A stretch of 64,000 nucleotides of DNA from RYN-230 sp963760405 (GCA_963760405.1 CAVXCV010000011.1:1-64000), one strand, 5' to 3'. Counted from the stretch's first letter, positions 37,572 through 48,116 are shown. The notes: generated from the letters alone by a model not told the origin. A program made the numbers and translations.

Positions 37572-39387
37572 TCAGCGGCCGTCTGTGGCCCAGCGGCGGA
37601 TGGCCTGGATGCGGGCGCGGATCTGCCCGGCGGTGGCCTGCGGCAGGGCGGGGCCGCCACAGGCGCGGCGCAGGTCGGCGTGGATCATGCCGTGCGGCTG
37701 GCCGGTCCGGTGATGCCACGCCGCGATCAGGCCGTTCAGCTCCTTGCGCAGCGCGGCCAGGTTCTCCCGGGACGTCTGCGGCGGCGGCTCCGGCGGCGCG
37801 GCCGCCCCGGCGGAGCCAGCGCCGGCCGCAGCGGCCCACCGGGGGAGAGGGCCGCGGTCCGCCGCGCCAGCCCTGGGCTTTCCCGGCTTGACCCGCTCGG
37901 ATCTGAGCTGGTCGGACTGGCGCTTGCGGAGCAGCACGGCGACCTGTTCCGGCTCCAGCAGGCCGGGCAGGCCGAGGAAGTCCTCCTCGGCCGCGGTGGT
38001 GCCGAACTCGTTGCCGTCGTAGAGCACCCGGTCGAAGTGCGCGGACGCCTGCAGGGCGGCGAAGGGCCGGTCATCGAGCAGGTCGGGGCTGTCCTGGCGG
38101 CGCTGCGCCGCCGCGAGCTCACGCTCCTCGTCATCGGCCCGGGCCCGCAGCACGTGATCGCGCTCGGCCTCCAGTTCCGCGGCGTAGCTGAGCAGCGACG
38201 GGATCGAGGGCAGGAACACCGAAGCCGTCTCGCCCCGCTGCCGGGCCCGGACGAACCTGCCCACCGCCTGGGCGAAGAACAGCGCGGTACCGACGCTCGT
38301 GGCGTACACGCCGACCGCGAGCCGCGGGATGTCCACCCCCTCGGACACCATCCGGACGGCCACCATCCACCGGTCCTCGGATGCCGCGAACGCGGCGATC
38401 TTCCGGCTGGCAGCCGGATCATCGGAGAGCACTACCACGGGCCGGGTTCCGTTGATGCGGCGCAGCACGGCGGCATACGCGCGCGCGTCGGCATGATCGC
38501 CGGCGATCACCAGGCCGGCTGCGTCGGGCATGCCGCGGCGCACCTCGGTGAGCCCGGCGGTCCGCGGCCTCGAGTACCCGGGTGATCCACTCGCCGGCCG
38601 GGTCCAGGGCGGTCCGCCAGGCCTGGGCCAGCTGGTCGGGCAGCATGGGGGTGCCCAGGGTGCCGCTGATCTCGTCGCCCGCCCGGGTCCGCCAGCGCAT
38701 CTCCCCGGAGTAGGCGAGGAAGATCACCGGCCGGACCACGCCGTCGCCCAGGGCGGGCCCGTAGCCGTACACGTAGTCGGACACGCTGCGCCGGCTGCCG
38801 TCGGCGTCCGGCGCGTACGTCACGAACGGGATCGGGTTCGTGTCGCTGCGGAACGGGGTCCCGGTCAGGGCCAGCCGGCGCCGGGCCGGCTCGAACGCCT
38901 CGCGGACCGCCTCGCCCCAGGACAGCGCGTCGCCCGCGTGGTGGACCTCATCGAAGACGACCAGCGTCCGGCGGCTGTCCGTGCGCTGCCGGTGCAGCAC
39001 CGGATGCGCGGCCACCTGCGCGTAGGTGACCGCGACCCCGGTGAAGTCAGCGGACGCCCGGCCCTGGGCGTTCCGGTAGGCCGGGTCGAGCGGGATGCCG
39101 AGATAGTGCGCGGACTGCGCCCACTGGTGCTTCAGGTGCTCGGTCGGCGTGACCACGGTGATCGCCGCGATCTCGCGGCGTGCCAGCAGCTCCGCCGCGA
39201 CCGTCAGCGCGTACGCCGTCTTGCCTGCTCCCGGCGTTGCCACCAGCAGGAAGTCCCGCCGCGGCCGCCGGAAATACTCCTGGTAAGCCTCTTTCTGCCA
39301 GCTGCGCAGGGACAGCAGCAGCTCAGGCCGGATGATCTTCCCGGGGCTGCCGCCGTCGGCGTCCGGCTCGGTCGCGGGAGTGCTCAC
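37572..39387 (-). pseudogene. DEAD/DEAH-box helicase, one frameshift
   Basis: The N-terminal frame (from 39387) has LRSWQKEAYQEYF, Walker A ATPGAGKTAYAL, the DE-x-H box VVFDEVHHAGD and motif III TGTPFRSD. A shift near 38568 joins it to the frame with LVIAGDHADARAYAAVL, VRMVSEGVDIPRLAVGVYAT, and motif VI QAVGRFVRARQ, which ends at 37572. The product would be about 600 residues with a C-terminal extension. At the junction, one base change continues EAADR into AGLTEVRRGMPDA. The family role is unknown; it is common in actinobacteria. Confidence 0.85.
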
Positions 39388-39486
39388 AGGGCCGACAGGC
39401 TACCAGCGCCGGTCGCGGCGATCCCGCTGGCACGGTGCGGCCCCAGGTGGCCGCGGCCTGTCCAGCACCCTGGCTACGATGAGGAC

Positions 39487-40374
39487 ATGCCCGTGGATCA
39501 GCGCGTGCCGACGGGGCTGATCATCACCAGCCCGGCCAATCCGCGGATCAAGCACCTGGTGAACCTGCGCCGTCGCCGGACCCGCGAGGAAACCGCGGTT
39601 ACCCTGGTCGAAGGCCGCGAGGAACTCACTCTGGCGCTGTCCGCCGGGGTCAGGCCACAGACGCTCTACTACTGCCCGGAGCTGGCTGGCCCGGGCGCGG
39701 CGGAACTGGCCGGGCAGGTGGCGCAGGCAGGCGGCGAGATCGTCCAGGTCACCCGCCCGGTATTCGAGAAGGTCGCCTACCGCCAGGCGCCCGACGGCTG
39801 GCTGGCCGTGGTACCGCCGGTCGCCGCCAGCCTGGACCGGCTGGAGCCGGGCTCCTGCCCGCTGGTCCTGGTCTGCGACCGGGTGGAGAAGCCTGGCAAC
39901 CTGGGGGCCGTGCTGCGCACCGCGGACGCGGCCGGGGTAGCCGCCGTGATCGCCGCCGACTCGGTGACCGACTGGGGCAACCCGAACGTGATCCGGGCCA
40001 GCAAGGGAACGGTGTTCTCGGTCCCGGTCGCCGCCGCGCCCGCGGCCGAGGTCATCCGGTGGCTGGACGCCCGCGCCCTGACCGTCGTGGCGACCACGCC
40101 GGACGCCAGCATGCTGCTGACCGAGGCGGACCTGACCGGGCCGGTGGCCATCGCGGTCGGCTCGGAGTCCCGCGGGCTGTCCGCACCGTGGCTGGAGCGG
40201 GCGGACCTCCGGGTGCGCATCCCGATGTTCGGTCACGCGGACTCGCTGAACGTAGCGGCATCGGCCGCTATCGTTACCTACGAAGCGGTCCGGCAGCGGA
40301 TGCTGCGGGCCGCGGACAGCTCCGGCGCCGCCAGAAAGCCTGGTGCGCGTGGGGCAGATGGTCCGCTCGCGTAG
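39487..40374 (+). CDS. TrmH-family RNA methyltransferase (SpoU/SPOUT)
   Basis: The protein is 295 residues. The N-terminal substrate-binding domain has ITSPANPRIKHLVNLRRRRT and LVEGREELTLAL. The knotted SPOUT domain shows motif 1 EKPGNLGAVLRTADAAG, motif 2 GSESRGLSAPWLE and motif 3 IPMFGHADSLNVAASAAI. It methylates the 2'-O of a ribose in rRNA or tRNA. Release factor 2 follows ten bases downstream and may be co-transcribed. Confidence 0.93.
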   Translation: MPVDQRVPTGLIITSPANPRIKHLVNLRRRRTREETAVTLVEGREELTLALSAGVRPQTLYYCPELAGPGAAELAGQVAQAGGEIVQVTRPVFEKVAYRQAPDGWLAVVPPVAASLDRLEPGSCPLVLVCDRVEKPGNLGAVLRTADAAGVAAVIAADSVTDWGNPNVIRASKGTVFSVPVAAAPAAEVIRWLDARALTVVATTPDASMLLTEADLTGPVAIAVGSESRGLSAPWLERADLRVRIPMFGHADSLNVAASAAIVTYEAVRQRMLRAADSSGAARKPGARGADGPLA

Positions 40375-40383
40375 GCTGCGGCT

Positions 40384-41508
40384 ATGGCAGGTACCGACCC
40401 CGCGGCGGAAATCTCGGAACTGTTGTCGACGCTGGCCAGTCTCGAGTCCGTGCTCGCCCCAGAGGAGCTACGGCAAGAGGCGGATGGCCTGCGGCGGCGT
40501 GTCGCCGACCCGGGACTGTGGGATGACCAGGAGAAGGCGCAGGCCGTTACCCGGCGGCTGGCCTACGTGGAAGGGGAGCTGGCCCGGCTGGCCAGCCTGC
40601 GCCGGCGGCTGGACGACACCCGGGTGATGTTCGAGCTGGCCAAGAGCGAGGATGACCAGCCGACCCGGGACGAGGCGATGCGTGATCTCGCAGCGCTGCA
40701 CAAGGACATCGACCAGCTGGAGACCCGGACCCTGCTGGCCGGGCCGTATGACTCGCGGGAGGCGCTGCTCACCATCAACTCGCAGGCCGGTGGCGCGGAG
40801 GCAGCGGACTTCGCGCAGCTCCTGCAGCGCATGTACCTGCGCTGGGCGGAACGGCACGGGTACCCGGCCGAGGTCTACTACACGTCCTACGCGGACGAGG
40901 GCGGCATCAAGTCCACCACGTTCGCGATCAAGACCCCGTACGCCTACGGGATGCTGCGCGGCGAGCACGGCACGCACCGGATGGTGCGCATCTCCAAATT
41001 CGACAACCAGGGCCGCCGCCAGACCGCGTTCGCGGGCGTGGACGTGATCCCGGTCGTGGAGCAGGCCGACGAGATCACCGTGCCAGAGGACGACGTCCGG
41101 GTGGACGTGTACCGGTCCAGCGGACCGGGCGGCCAGGGGGTCAACACCACCGATTCGGCGGTCCGGCTCACCCACCTGCCCACCGGGATCGTGGTCACCT
41201 GCCAGAACGAGCGCAGCCAGATCCAGAACCGGGCGACCGCCATGGCCGTGCTCCGGGCCAAGCTGGCCGAGCGCAAGCGGCACGAGCAGGAGGCCATGCT
41301 CGCCGATCTGCGTGGTGAGGCGACCACCAGCTGGGGGACCCAGATCCGGAACTACGTGCTGCACCCGTACCAGAACGTCAAGGACCTGCGCACCGGGCTG
41401 GAGACGGGCAATGCCGGGGCGGTGCTCGACGGGGAGATCGATGACTTCCTCGCGGCCGAGGTCCGCTGGCTCCGTGCTCAGCAGACGGCCAGGTCAGTGG
41501 CGGGGTGA
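40384..41508 (+). CDS. prfB: Peptide chain release factor 2
   Basis: The protein is 374 residues, with the helical domain 1, the codon-recognition domain, and the GGQ domain (RSSGPGGQGVNTTDSAVRL) that triggers peptide release. The gene is continuous, without the programmed frameshift known from E. coli, as is usual in actinobacteria. The tripeptide that reads the second and third stop-codon bases is normally S-P-F. Here it reads S-K-F (VRISKFDNQGRRQ, codons TCC AAA TTC). That is a notable change at a key position and should be verified. Confidence 0.95.
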   Translation: MAGTDPAAEISELLSTLASLESVLAPEELRQEADGLRRRVADPGLWDDQEKAQAVTRRLAYVEGELARLASLRRRLDDTRVMFELAKSEDDQPTRDEAMRDLAALHKDIDQLETRTLLAGPYDSREALLTINSQAGGAEAADFAQLLQRMYLRWAERHGYPAEVYYTSYADEGGIKSTTFAIKTPYAYGMLRGEHGTHRMVRISKFDNQGRRQTAFAGVDVIPVVEQADEITVPEDDVRVDVYRSSGPGGQGVNTTDSAVRLTHLPTGIVVTCQNERSQIQNRATAMAVLRAKLAERKRHEQEAMLADLRGEATTSWGTQIRNYVLHPYQNVKDLRTGLETGNAGAVLDGEIDDFLAAEVRWLRAQQTARSVAG

Positions 41509-41609
41509 CCAACCCCTCGGTGGCGGGGTGCGGAACCGGGCGGCTAGCCGGGGGGCCAGTGTCGCGTGCCAGCGGCGGTTAACCGTTGCGGGTCGCATAT
41601 CGTGGATCC

Positions 41610-41768
41610 ATGGGACGACTCCTGCTCATCATCCTGGCCGTGTTCGTCGTGTTCATGTTTGTCTCGCTGCTGATCTCAGCACTGCACTTCCTGTTCTGGA
41701 TCGCCGTGCTGGGCGTGATCGGCTTCGCTGCGGTGCGGCTGACCACAGGGCGGCGCGCGCGCCGCTGA
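41610..41768 (+). CDS. Small membrane protein
   Basis: This 52-residue protein begins MGRLLLIILAVFVVFMFVSL. It has one or two hydrophobic helices spanning residues 3-44 and a basic C-terminal tail (TTGRRARR). It lies about 100 bases downstream of prfB. There is no family name I can assign. The high hydrophobicity and clean end favour a real gene. Confidence 0.6.
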   Translation: MGRLLLIILAVFVVFMFVSLLISALHFLFWIAVLGVIGFAAVRLTTGRRARR

Positions 41769-41893
41769 CCCTGGCCGGGGGCGTGGGCCAGCGCCGCTGG
41801 CCCCGCGGTAATTCCGGCATGCCCGCGACCGCCGGGCAGTGACCCCGTAGCCTGAGCACTCCTGTTTGGTGCGCCCGGCGGCGGGGAGGGCTG

Positions 41894-42562
41894 ATGGCGG
41901 TGCGGCACGCGATGCTCGTCATCGCGCGGACGGTCTATGACGCGGTCGAGATTCCCGGCCAGGACCCCCTGATCGTGGCGAGGGGCAGCGGGGATGAGGC
42001 GGCCCGCGAGTGGTGGGAGCAGAACGTGCGCGTCGTGGCCGCGCAGATCTTCCAGCAGAGCAACGCCTCCTGGGAGCGGAACCTGGCCGACTGGCAGGCG
42101 GGCACCGAGATCGACGTCGGCAAGGAACGGCTGCACGACGGGGGCCCGCGGGTGGACGTGGCCCGGATCAGGTTTCCGGACGGCAGCGAGCGAGTGGTCG
42201 CCCCGGAGGCCGCCAAGGACTATGTCGCGGAGACCTTCCGCGAGGAGCATCCGCCGCCGACGGTGGCCGCCCAGTACACGGACTGGCGGGAGACCATCCA
42301 CATCGCGGAGCTGTGGACGTGGCTGGGCTGGTTCTTCAACGGGACCGAGAACGTGCCGGTTGACCTGGGGCTGCCCGCGTCCCGGTTCGGCTATCCGATC
42401 TCCGAGGTGCTCGGCTGCCTGAACCGGCTGGCGGTGGACGGCTGGCAGATCGTGCACGTCTCAGAGGACCGCGGCCCGCATCCGGACGGCGAGCTGGCGG
42501 GCGAGTCCCTGCTGTCCGTCGTGCGGTACCTGCTCAGCAGGCCCGAGCTCAGCCCCCGGTGA
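41894..42562 (+). CDS. Conserved hypothetical protein, 222 residues
   Basis: The frame is intact, beginning MAVRHAMLVIARTVYDAVEI. A helical middle (EWWEQNVRVVAAQIFQQSNA) is followed by a short beta segment on Asp/Arg-rich sequence and a Trp-rich stretch (IAELWTWLGWFFNGT). The C-terminal half ends in VDGWQIVHVSEDRG. No signal peptide or transmembrane segment is apparent. I do not recognise the family. It is convergent with the STAND-TPR gene, overlapping it by about 14 bases. Confidence 0.7.
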   Translation: MAVRHAMLVIARTVYDAVEIPGQDPLIVARGSGDEAAREWWEQNVRVVAAQIFQQSNASWERNLADWQAGTEIDVGKERLHDGGPRVDVARIRFPDGSERVVAPEAAKDYVAETFREEHPPPTVAAQYTDWRETIHIAELWTWLGWFFNGTENVPVDLGLPASRFGYPISEVLGCLNRLAVDGWQIVHVSEDRGPHPDGELAGESLLSVVRYLLSRPELSPR

Positions 42563-44736
42563 TGTTCGCCAGGCTGTCCAGCACGGCCTGGTTCAGCGGG
42601 TCGTCGGCGGGCAGTACCCGCTCACATCGCACGGCGGTGTCGCGGAGCACGCCCGCGGCATCGGTCAGCCTGCCGACGGCGTAATAGGCCTGCCCCAGCT
42701 TGGCCCGGCAGGCCAGGGTGTCGCGATGGTCCGGGCCGAGCACGCTCAGGTAGCTGGCGGAGGTCTGCTCGTACAGCTGCACCGCGGACGCCATCCGCCC
42801 CTGCGCGTGGTAGGCGGACGCGAGATCCCCGCGGGCGGCGATGGTGTCCAGGTCGTCGGGGCCAAGTACCCGTTCCCGGTCGGCCAGGGCCTTCTTGTAC
42901 TGGGAAACAGCGTCCTTGATCCGCCCGTCGGCCAGGTAGGCGTCCGCCAGCTTCTGCCGGGTGGTCATGGTTTCCGGGTCCCGCGCGCCCTGGATGCGCT
43001 CACGGTCGGCCAGCGTGCGCCGGTACAGCTGCACGGCCTGAGCGAACTGGCCGGCCGCGTGGTGGGCGGCGGCGAGCTCATCCCGGGCGCCGAGCGTTTC
43101 GAGGTGGTCAGTGCCGCGGACGCGCTCGTACCCGGTCACGGTCTCGGTCAGCACGGCCACCGCCTCGGCGGGCTGGCCGGCCGCGACCAGGGCATGGCCC
43201 AGATCGCGCCGCGCGGTGACCGTGCCAGGATGATCCGGCCCCAGCGAGCGGTTCCGGTCCTCCAGCACCCACTTGAACCACGACGCTGCTTCCGCCGCCC
43301 GGCCAGCCCGCAGGTACGCGTCGGCGAGCTGCTCGCCGATCGCCATCGTGTCGGGATGGCCCGGGCCGAGGAGGCGTTCGCTGACCGCGGCCAGCTCCCT
43401 CCAGTAGGCCACGGCGGGGCCGGTCAGCCGGGCGCTGTCCAGGCTGCGCCCGGCGCGCAGCAGCACGGAATGACAGCCGCCGGCCCAGAGCAGGTCACCC
43501 GCTGCCCGCTGCAGGCTGGCCGTGCACGCCCGCAGCTCCTGGGCCAGCCAGGTCTGCGAGTCATCCCCGGCCCATACCTCCAGCAGCGCTTCTGCGGCGG
43601 CCCGGGCCGCCTGCTCGAGCAGTCCGCTCGGGGTCGCGCCACGGATCGCGGCCTGCACCACCAGGCTCATCCGGATGGCCGGCTGCGGGCCAGCCAGGTC
43701 GATGGCGAGCAAACCGGTCCGTTCCAGGGCCCGCAACGCGCCCCGGGTGCGCTGCGGGTCCGGCCGGCCCTGGCCGGCTCCGCCGGCCAGGTACCCGGCT
43801 GCGGCCGACGTGGTGAAGACAGCGGCTGGGATCCCGTGCCCGTCGAGCAGCGCGGCGAACGCGAGCAGGTCCTGGGTGCTCGCGCCCGGGGCCAGCCGCT
43901 CGGCCTGCTCCACCGAAAACGTCCAGGTCACCGACGTGGCGGACGGCGAACCGCCGGGGGACTGATCCCGGCGGCGGACGAAGTAGCTGCGGTAATCCCG
44001 GCAGGATAGGGCGGAGCTGGCGATGACCCCGCTCGCCTGGGCCAGGGCCAGCGGCTCGCAACCGAGGTCGTCCACCAGGTCGATCGCGCCCAGGCGCTGG
44101 TCCGGGTCGGCGGTGAGGCGGCCCATCAGGAAGCTCAGTGCCTCGCGCGAGCTGAACACGCCGACCGGGCAGATCAGCGTCCGGTGCTCGCGCGGGATGA
44201 TGGCGGAGTTCGAGGTCGTGATCAGCACCCAGCGCCGGCCCTTCCGGCCAGACTCCGTCCAGGTACGCCGGGTCAGCCAGGTCGTCGAGCACCACCAGCC
44301 ACGACCGGCTGGTCTCGCCCAGCCAGCCGGCAAACCGGGCGGCGACCACCTCGGCATCGCCGGACGGATCGGTGCCCATCGCGGCCACGGCCGCCTCCGC
44401 GAAGGCGGACAGCACTGCCCCGCGGCTGGTGGCCACCGCCCAGACCAGCAGCTCCACCTGGCGGGACTGCCAGAGCCACTCGGCGAAGGCCACGGCGAGC
44501 TGGGTCTTGCCGGACGAGCCGAGCCAGTCGCGCGCCCCGTCCGCGGCGACCCGGCCCGGGACCAGCGCCACCGCGGTCCCCGGGACCAGCGCGGCGCGCA
44601 GCGCGGGCGCGGTCTCCGGCCGGGCGCTGAATCCGTCCGCGAGCGAGGGCACCGCACCTGACCTGACCGGCCAGGATGCCTGCCCGCTCCAATTTGCCGC
44701 TGGCCCTGGGGCCGACACCTCGCTGTCCATGGCCAC
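42549..44736 (-). pseudogene. STAND-type NTPase with tetratricopeptide repeats, one frameshift
   Basis: The N-terminal frame has a P-loop-like WLGSSGKTQLAVAFAEWLWQ and a Walker-B-like SWLVVLDDLADPAYLDG. After a shift near 44240 the NB-ARC region continues (RRWVLITTSNSAIIPREHRT, LGCEPLALAQASGVI). The C-terminal third holds at least six 42-residue kinesin-light-chain-type TPRs (GPDHPGTVTARRDLGHAL... pattern). Such proteins act as ATP-driven signalling switches, and the trigger is unknown. It lies on the same strand as the conservon, 247 bases downstream. Confidence 0.8.
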
Positions 44737-44983
44737 TTACCCGCGTCCGTCCAGCGGGGTCGGGTCCATGGGCCTGCTCAGCGTCGACCATCCCGGATCA
44801 CATCCCGGGCTGCCTGCAGCCATCATTGTATGTATCACCTTCCGTAATTTCAGTGTCACGCAAACAGCTCCGGCCGTGGGCGACGTGCGCTCCAGGCGAT
44901 AGTCAGGGCCGCATCAGCATTGACTGGAATAGATTGCCTGTTGTTCCGCCTATCCGCACCCACTCCGCAAATGCAAACGATAA
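44737..44983 (-). promoter_or_regulatory. AT-richer intergenic region upstream of the STAND-TPR gene
   Basis: This 247-base gap has the lowest GC of the neighbourhood. On the minus strand a GTGACA hexamer and a GATACA hexamer 17 bases apart lie within it (near 44838-44870), a plausible vegetative promoter for the STAND gene. No further gene is seen. Confidence 0.35.
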
Positions 44984-45610
44984 CTATCTGCCTACTCCGG
45001 GCGCGGCGGCCGGTGCCACCCCGGAACCGCCCGCAGCACGTTCAGCCAGGATGTGCTCGATCAGCGCAATGAGGACCCGCTTAACCGAGTCGGGCTGACG
45101 TGCGTCACAGAGCAGGGCAGGAACGCGCGGATCGAGATCGAGCGCAATGCGCACATCTGCCGGGTCGTAGTGCGGTGCGTCGTCGAACCGGTTGATGGCA
45201 ACAATGAAGGGAATCCGGCGCTTCTCGAAATAGTCGACGGAGGGGAAACAGTCGCTGAGCCGGCGTGTGTCCGCCAGGATCACCGCGCCGAGCGCGCCAA
45301 AGGATAGGTCGTCCCACATGAACCAGAAGCGCTCCTGGCCCGGTGTGCCGAAAAGATAGAGCACGAGACGGGTTCCCATGGTCAGCCGGCCGAAGTCCAT
45401 CGCCACCGTGGTCGTGGTCTTGCCGTCCACCCCGCTCAGATCGTCGTGCCCCACGCTCGCCGTGGTCAGGGATTCCTCGGTCCGCAGCGGCCGGACCTCA
45501 CTGATCGCGCCGACGAGCGTCGTCTTGCCCGCGCCGAAGCCGCCCGCGACGAGAATCTTGAACACAACGGGCGAGTTGGCGGCGGTTCCCTCAGAGGGCC
45601 CGGAGCCCAT
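44984..45610 (-). CDS. cvnD: Conservon Ras-like GTPase (CvnD)
   Basis: The protein is 208 residues. The P-loop is VAGGFGAGKTTLVG, the switch region includes KTTTTVAMDFGRL, the G3 motif is LFGTPGQERFWFMWDDLSFG, and the G4-type motif is VAINRFDDA. CvnD proteins are membrane-associated GTPases working with the roadblock partner. It is the last of four overlapping conservon genes. Confidence 0.93.
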   Translation of the reverse strand: MGSGPSEGTAANSPVVFKILVAGGFGAGKTTLVGAISEVRPLRTEESLTTASVGHDDLSGVDGKTTTTVAMDFGRLTMGTRLVLYLFGTPGQERFWFMWDDLSFGALGAVILADTRRLSDCFPSVDYFEKRRIPFIVAINRFDDAPHYDPADVRIALDLDPRVPALLCDARQPDSVKRVLIALIEHILAERAAGGSGVAPAAAPGVGR

Positions 45611-45971
45611 GCAGAATCTCCTTCAGCAGTTCAGGGCTCGGTTGCTCGCCCACCGGACGTTGTGGCAGGACGGTGAGGCGGCCCTGCTGGATGAGGTCGG
45701 CGAGCAGGACGCGGACCACGCCGACCGGCAGCGTCATGTCCGAGGCCACATCGGCCACGGTCGTCGGCCGCTGGCACAGGCCCTGGATGCGGCGATGCTC
45801 GGGACTGAAGGCCAGCGGGTCGTCACCAGCGACCGGCTGGCCGGAATCGACGACGACAGCGATCACGTCCAGTATCTCGCCGGCGGCCGGCTCGGTCCGG
45901 CCGCCGGTCAGCGCGTAGGGACGGACGACCGGGCCAGAGTCCCGGTCGGCCCACTTGTCGCCCGGGCGCAT
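45591..45971 (-). CDS. cvnC: DUF742 conservon protein (CvnC)
   Basis: The protein is 126 residues. It has the DUF742 core VVRPYALTGGRTEPA, LSPEHR-like (AFSPEHRRIQGLCQRPTTVA), and a winged-helix-like LPVGVVRVLLADLIQQGRLT. It overlaps the GTPase start by 20 bases and follows the roadblock gene closely. DUF742 proteins are thought to contribute DNA-binding or scaffold function to the conservon. Confidence 0.92.
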   Translation of the reverse strand: MRPGDKWADRDSGPVVRPYALTGGRTEPAAGEILDVIAVVVDSGQPVAGDDPLAFSPEHRRIQGLCQRPTTVADVASDMTLPVGVVRVLLADLIQQGRLTVLPQRPVGEQPSPELLKEILHGLRAL

Positions 45972-45978
45972 GGCGTGC

Positions 45979-46410
45979 TCACTCCACCGGAGCGCCAGCG
46001 AAGGGGAACCTGGGGTAGGAGGTCAGATGCGGGCCGGCCCGCTTCACGAGCATGGCCATCTCGTAGGCGACCAGGCCCGCGTCGGAATTGGCCGGGCACA
46101 GCACAGCGAAGCAGCTGCCCTGGCCGGCGGCGGTGACGAAGAGGAGGGCGTGCTCCAGTTCGATGATGGTCTGCTGGACCTGGCCCGCCCCGAAGTGCTC
46201 GCCAGCGCCCCGGGCGAGGCTCTGCACCCCCGCCGCCAGCGCGGCCAGGTGCTCGGCGTCGTCCCGGTCGAGCCCGCCGGACGCGGCAATCATCAGCCCG
46301 TCCCTGGACAAGATGACGGAGCGCCGGAACTGCTCCATCCGGCTGGCCAGGTCATCGAGCAGCCAGCTCAGGTCCCGTCCTGGCCCGGGGGCAAGTTGGT
46401 CACTCATCAT
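45979..46410 (-). CDS. cvnB: Roadblock/LC7 conservon protein (CvnB)
   Basis: The start is one of two adjacent ATG codons complementary to 46405-46410, overlapping the kinase stop. The protein is about 143 residues: LSWLLDDLASRMEQFRRSVI, LSRDGLMIAASGGLDRDDAE, LAALAAGVQSLARGAGEHFG, then the VTAAGQGSCFAVLCPANSDA strand. It is a longin-like roadblock fold that regulates the cognate GTPase. Confidence 0.93.
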   Translation of the reverse strand: MMSDQLAPGPGRDLSWLLDDLASRMEQFRRSVILSRDGLMIAASGGLDRDDAEHLAALAAGVQSLARGAGEHFGAGQVQQTIIELEHALLFVTAAGQGSCFAVLCPANSDAGLVAYEMAMLVKRAGPHLTSYPRFPFAGAPVE

Positions 46411-48116
46411 GCCTCCTCGCTGTGGGGTGCCTCGGCACCTGGCGCATCCGGTGTGTCCTCGCGGCCGCGCAGCCATCCGCTCTGCAGCGAAGCTGCCAGG
46501 TTACGGGCGTGTTCCGGGGTGCGCGGCTCGGCCGGGGGGACCGCTGAGCTGTCCCCGGGAGCAGGCGCTGCCAGGTGGCTGGTCGCGGGCGGCCCCTCGC
46601 GCAGGTGCGGGGACAAGTTCGCCTGCCGGGTGCGGCGGGGCAGACCGCGGTAGGTGCCGGCGGCTGGCGGTGCGGCCGGACCGGGGCTACCCGGGCCGGC
46701 CTAGGCAGGCGGGCCAGCGCCGCGGGTCTCGTCCAGGGCCGGCCCAGGCGGCCTGGCCTGGGTCAGCCCGTCCGCCATGGCCGCGGGCCGGCGCGGCTGG
46801 GGCAGGCCGTCCAGGGCGCTTGCGGCGCTTGCGGGCGGTGGGCCGGCGGGCGGCAGCAGCGGCTGGGCTGGGCGCCGTGCGGTCAGTGCCGCCGGGGGCC
46901 GCAGGTCAAGTCCGGCCGGGCGCCCGCCCGCGGACAGGGCGGTCCGTGGCGGCTCGGCACCGGAGCCCGCCGCCGGTGCGACGATGCCGTTAGGCATCAG
47001 CACGATCGCCGTGGTCCCGCCATACGGTGACGGGCGCAGGGAGACCCGGATGCCGTGCCGGGCAGCCAGCTTGCCGCCGACGAACAAGCCGAGCCGGTCA
47101 GCGTTGGCCAGATCGAAGTCCGGCGGGTGGGCCAGCTGCTCGTTGATGTCGTCCAGCTGGGCGGGCTCGATGCCCAGCCCCCGGTCGTCCACCTCGATGG
47201 CGAAGCCGTTGGCCACCCGCTCGGCCCTGATCTCCACCCGCGTGCCCGACGGGGAGAACAGCGTGGCGTTCTCGATCAGCTCGGCCAGCAGATGGATCAT
47301 GTCCGCGACCGCTGGCCCGGCCACCGCGTCCTCGGCCCGGGTGAGCACCACGACCCGTTGATAGTCCTCGACCTCGGCCATGGCGCCGCGGATGACGTCG
47401 ATGACCGGTACCGGCTCGTTCCAGGAACGTCCCGGCGCGGCGCCGGCCAGGATGGCCAGGCTCTCGGCATGACGGCGCATCCGGGTGGTGAGGTGGTCGA
47501 GGGAGAACAGGTCCGCGAGGGCGGCCGGGTCGGCGGCTTTCTGCTCCAGGGTGTCGATCAGCCGCAGCTGCCGTTGCAGCAGCGACTGGTTCCGCCGGGC
47601 CAGGCTGACGAAGACATCCCGCAGGCCGTTGCGCAGCCGGGCCTCGCCAGCGGCCGCGGTGATGGCCGTGCGCTGCAGGCCGGTCACGGCCGCCGCGGTC
47701 CGGGCCATCTCGGCTGTGCTGGCCGGCAGTTGCGCCGGAATCAGGTCCGCCGGGGCGGGCTGCTCCCCGCTCTGCAGCGCCTCGACCAGCTGCGGCAACC
47801 GCTCGTCGGCGGTTTCCGAGGCGACCGCCAGGCCAGCGACCTCGTGGGCGATGCGCCGCGCGAACGCCGCGGCGAGCAGGACCGCGGCCAGGACGACGAC
47901 AATGCCGGTGACTGCTAAAAGCGAATGCTCGAGCAGTTCCCGGTGCCGCATGGACCTCGGGTCACTGAGGGTGCTGCGGAACGAGACGGCCACCACCGCC
48001 ACCCAGAGCACGCTCAGGCCGGCCACCGGCAGCACGACCCGCATCGCGAAGAGTTGCCGGATCGGGCGGGGCAGCGTGCGTCCTGGTTTCAGGCCTGCCG
48101 GGCCGGATACGCCCAT
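46407..48116 (-). pseudogene. cvnA: Conservon sensor histidine kinase (CvnA) with in-frame amber codon
   Basis: The sensor kinase has two TM helices (about residues 23-47 and 65-90), a helical signalling segment, a dimerisation segment without a canonical H-box (SLDHLTTRMRRHAESLAILA), and the ATPase domain (LLAELIENATLFSPSGTRVE, IEVDDRGLGI). After a Pro/Ala-rich linker there is a TAG at 46701-46703. The same frame continues past it through GLPRRTRQANLSPHLRE and ARNLAASLQSGWLRGRE, the known CvnA tail, to the TGA overlapping CvnB. So one stop codon separates two conserved parts. The intact reading would be about 569 residues. Confidence 0.85.

Noticed and set aside
40384..40470. Programmed frameshift in prfB
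   Set aside because: The frame is continuous from the ATG and lacks the in-frame UGA and slippery site known from E. coli.
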